From assembly GCF_000158915.1 (NCBI RefSeq), contig NZ_GG657754.1:8958447-9004956 (forward strand): a DNA stretch of 46,510 bases. Reading direction: 5' to 3'. Positions 45,505 through 46,510 of the stretch are shown here, piece after piece. The notes under the pieces were generated by a model, which saw only the letters and a list, made by a program, of their open reading frames with translations, searched no databases and was not told where the DNA came from. Position 1 is the first letter of the stretch. Every line of letters begins with the position of its first letter. The position numbers and the translations under genes are program-made. This stretch comes from Streptomyces himastatinicus ATCC 53653. GTDB lineage: Bacteria; Actinomycetota; Actinomycetes; Streptomycetales; Streptomycetaceae.

Positions 45505-45600
45505 CTCAGCGAGTCTAGACGCATACGTTGAGACGAATACACAGGCGATCCGGCTTCTTGCCCATGGGATCGTCCGAGTCGGCCGTGTTCAATCGACGTC

Positions 45601-46434
45601 ATGAGCAACAGCAACGACACCACTCTCGTCCTCGGCGCAACCGGCAAGACGGGGCGGCGGGTCGCCGCCCGGTTGCGGCTGCGCGGCACGCCGGTGCGCG
45701 CCGCCTCCCGATCGAGCCGGACCCGGTTCGACTGGTCCGACCCCGGCGGCTGGGACGCGGCCCTGCGGGATGTGGCCGCCGTCTACGTGGTGGCCCCGCA
45801 GGTGCCGGGCCCGGTGCACGAGTTCGTGGCCCGGGCCGAGGCCGCCGGAGTGCGGCGGCTGGTCCTGCTCTCCGGGCACGGCGCGGACACCTGGGGCGAC
45901 TCCACGTTCGGGCTGGACATGCGGTCGGCCGAGGATGCCGTACGCGGCTCGGCGCTGGAGTGGACCGTCCTGCGGCCGTCGAACTTCGCCCAGAACTTCG
46001 ACGAGGACGTCTTCCACGCCCCGCTGGTCGCCGGGGAACTGGCGCTTCCGGCCGGTGCGGTTCCCGAGCCGTTCATCGACGTGGAGGACGTCGCCGACGC
46101 CGCGGCCGCGGTGCTGACCGAGCCCGGTCGGCACGCCGGACGGATCTACGAACTGACCGGACCGCGTGCGATCACCTTCGGCGAGGCCGTCGAGCTGATC
46201 TCCCGGGCGTCCGGGCGGGCCCTCACGTACCGGCGGATCTCGCCCGCCGAGTACGCCGCGACGCTGGTCGGGGAGGGCTTGAGCGAGGACGACGCCCACC
46301 ACGTCGCCGAGATGTTCGTGATGATGGAACGCGGACTGATCGCCGCGACGACGGACGACCTCGCCACCCTGCTGGGACGGGCGCCCCGGACCTTCGAGGA
46401 CTACGTGGTGCGGGCCGCGGCGGCGGGGGCCTGA
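45601..46434 (+). CDS. NmrA-like NAD(P)H-binding reductase (paralogue of 9556-10392)
   Basis: The 277-residue protein has LVLGATGKTGRRVAARLRLRG at the N-terminus, RAASRSSRTRFDW for cofactor choice, LLSGHGAD, WTVLRPSNFAQNFDEDVF, the loop EPFIDVEDVADAAAAVLTE and IYELTGPRAITFGEAV. It matches the reductase at 9556-10392 block for block. ATG 45601 lacks a clear ribosome site, so a leaderless or short-leader transcript is possible. The last 76 bases of the window show no feature. Confidence 0.88.
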   Translation: MSNSNDTTLVLGATGKTGRRVAARLRLRGTPVRAASRSSRTRFDWSDPGGWDAALRDVAAVYVVAPQVPGPVHEFVARAEAAGVRRLVLLSGHGADTWGDSTFGLDMRSAEDAVRGSALEWTVLRPSNFAQNFDEDVFHAPLVAGELALPAGAVPEPFIDVEDVADAAAAVLTEPGRHAGRIYELTGPRAITFGEAVELISRASGRALTYRRISPAEYAATLVGEGLSEDDAHHVAEMFVMMERGLIAATTDDLATLLGRAPRTFEDYVVRAAAAGA

Positions 46435-46510
46435 GGGCGATGATCGGCAACTAGGGAGAGACCTCAGTCGGGCAGTTTCCGGAAGGACCCGTGCAGACCG
46501 ACCCCCGAGA

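Overview
The base composition (very high G+C, strong third-position G/C bias), GTG and TTG starts, the dense ATGA overlaps and the gene repertoire point to a Streptomyces or close relative. The window is chromosomal in style: no rRNA, tRNA, CRISPR array, insertion sequence or replication gene was seen.

Layout. (a) 1-8604 is the 3' end of a biosynthetic cluster: the C-terminal part of a type I PKS (KR end, ACP) fused to a condensation domain and a complete FkbH-type glyceryl-loading region; then an ACP-thioester reductase protein with an extra C-terminal domain like the linker of sterol-oxidase/hydrolase fusions; then the matching alpha/beta hydrolase (Cys nucleophile) and a DHA2-type exporter. 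(b) 8552-16369 is a run of small regulator/effector units: AraC with an NmrA-like reductase, LysR with PrpF-like isomerase and DctA-like transporter, ArsR with an MDR reductase and a RhtA-like exporter. (c) 16464-16750 is a decayed MDR gene. (d) 16933-31180 is a co-directional catabolic array: pxpABC, aminotransferase, MHS transporter, M24-like/aldo-keto reductase fusion, D-2-hydroxyacid dehydrogenase, two sister SDRs around a TIM-barrel isomerase, IdnO-like SDR, IdnD-like dehydrogenase, RraA-type aldolase/decarboxylase and a 3-hydroxyisobutyrate/tartronate-semialdehyde dehydrogenase, followed by a LysR regulator. (e) 32235-34797 holds a LysE exporter and a divergent HxlR/MFS pair. (f) 34989-39841 is an inositol/sugar-type operon (sugar porter, IolE-like isomerase, Gfo/Idh/MocA dehydrogenase) divergent from its LacI repressor. 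(g) 39854-44418 holds a KUP/KimA-like permease, TetR, a CPBP membrane protein and a true M24 peptidase. (h) 44551-46434 repeats the AraC/NmrA cassette of region (b).

How they work together. Region (a) suggests that a polyketide is transferred by the C domain to a glycerate-derived unit on a carrier protein and released reductively; this is inference from domain order. Region (d) reads as a pathway for a sugar-acid-like or lactam-containing compound: import (MHS), lactam opening (PxpABC), transamination, a series of NAD(P)-linked oxidoreductions and isomerisations, aldol cleavage or decarboxylation (RraA) and reduction of the small semialdehyde.

A cross-cutting oddity: at least five genes (SDR 26933, dehydrogenase 28511, LysE 32853, sugar porter 36386, CPBP 42791) are broken by single-base indels, mostly one extra base, although the protein is well conserved on both sides. 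That is either an error-prone assembly or recent decay, and it decides how these genes should be annotated.
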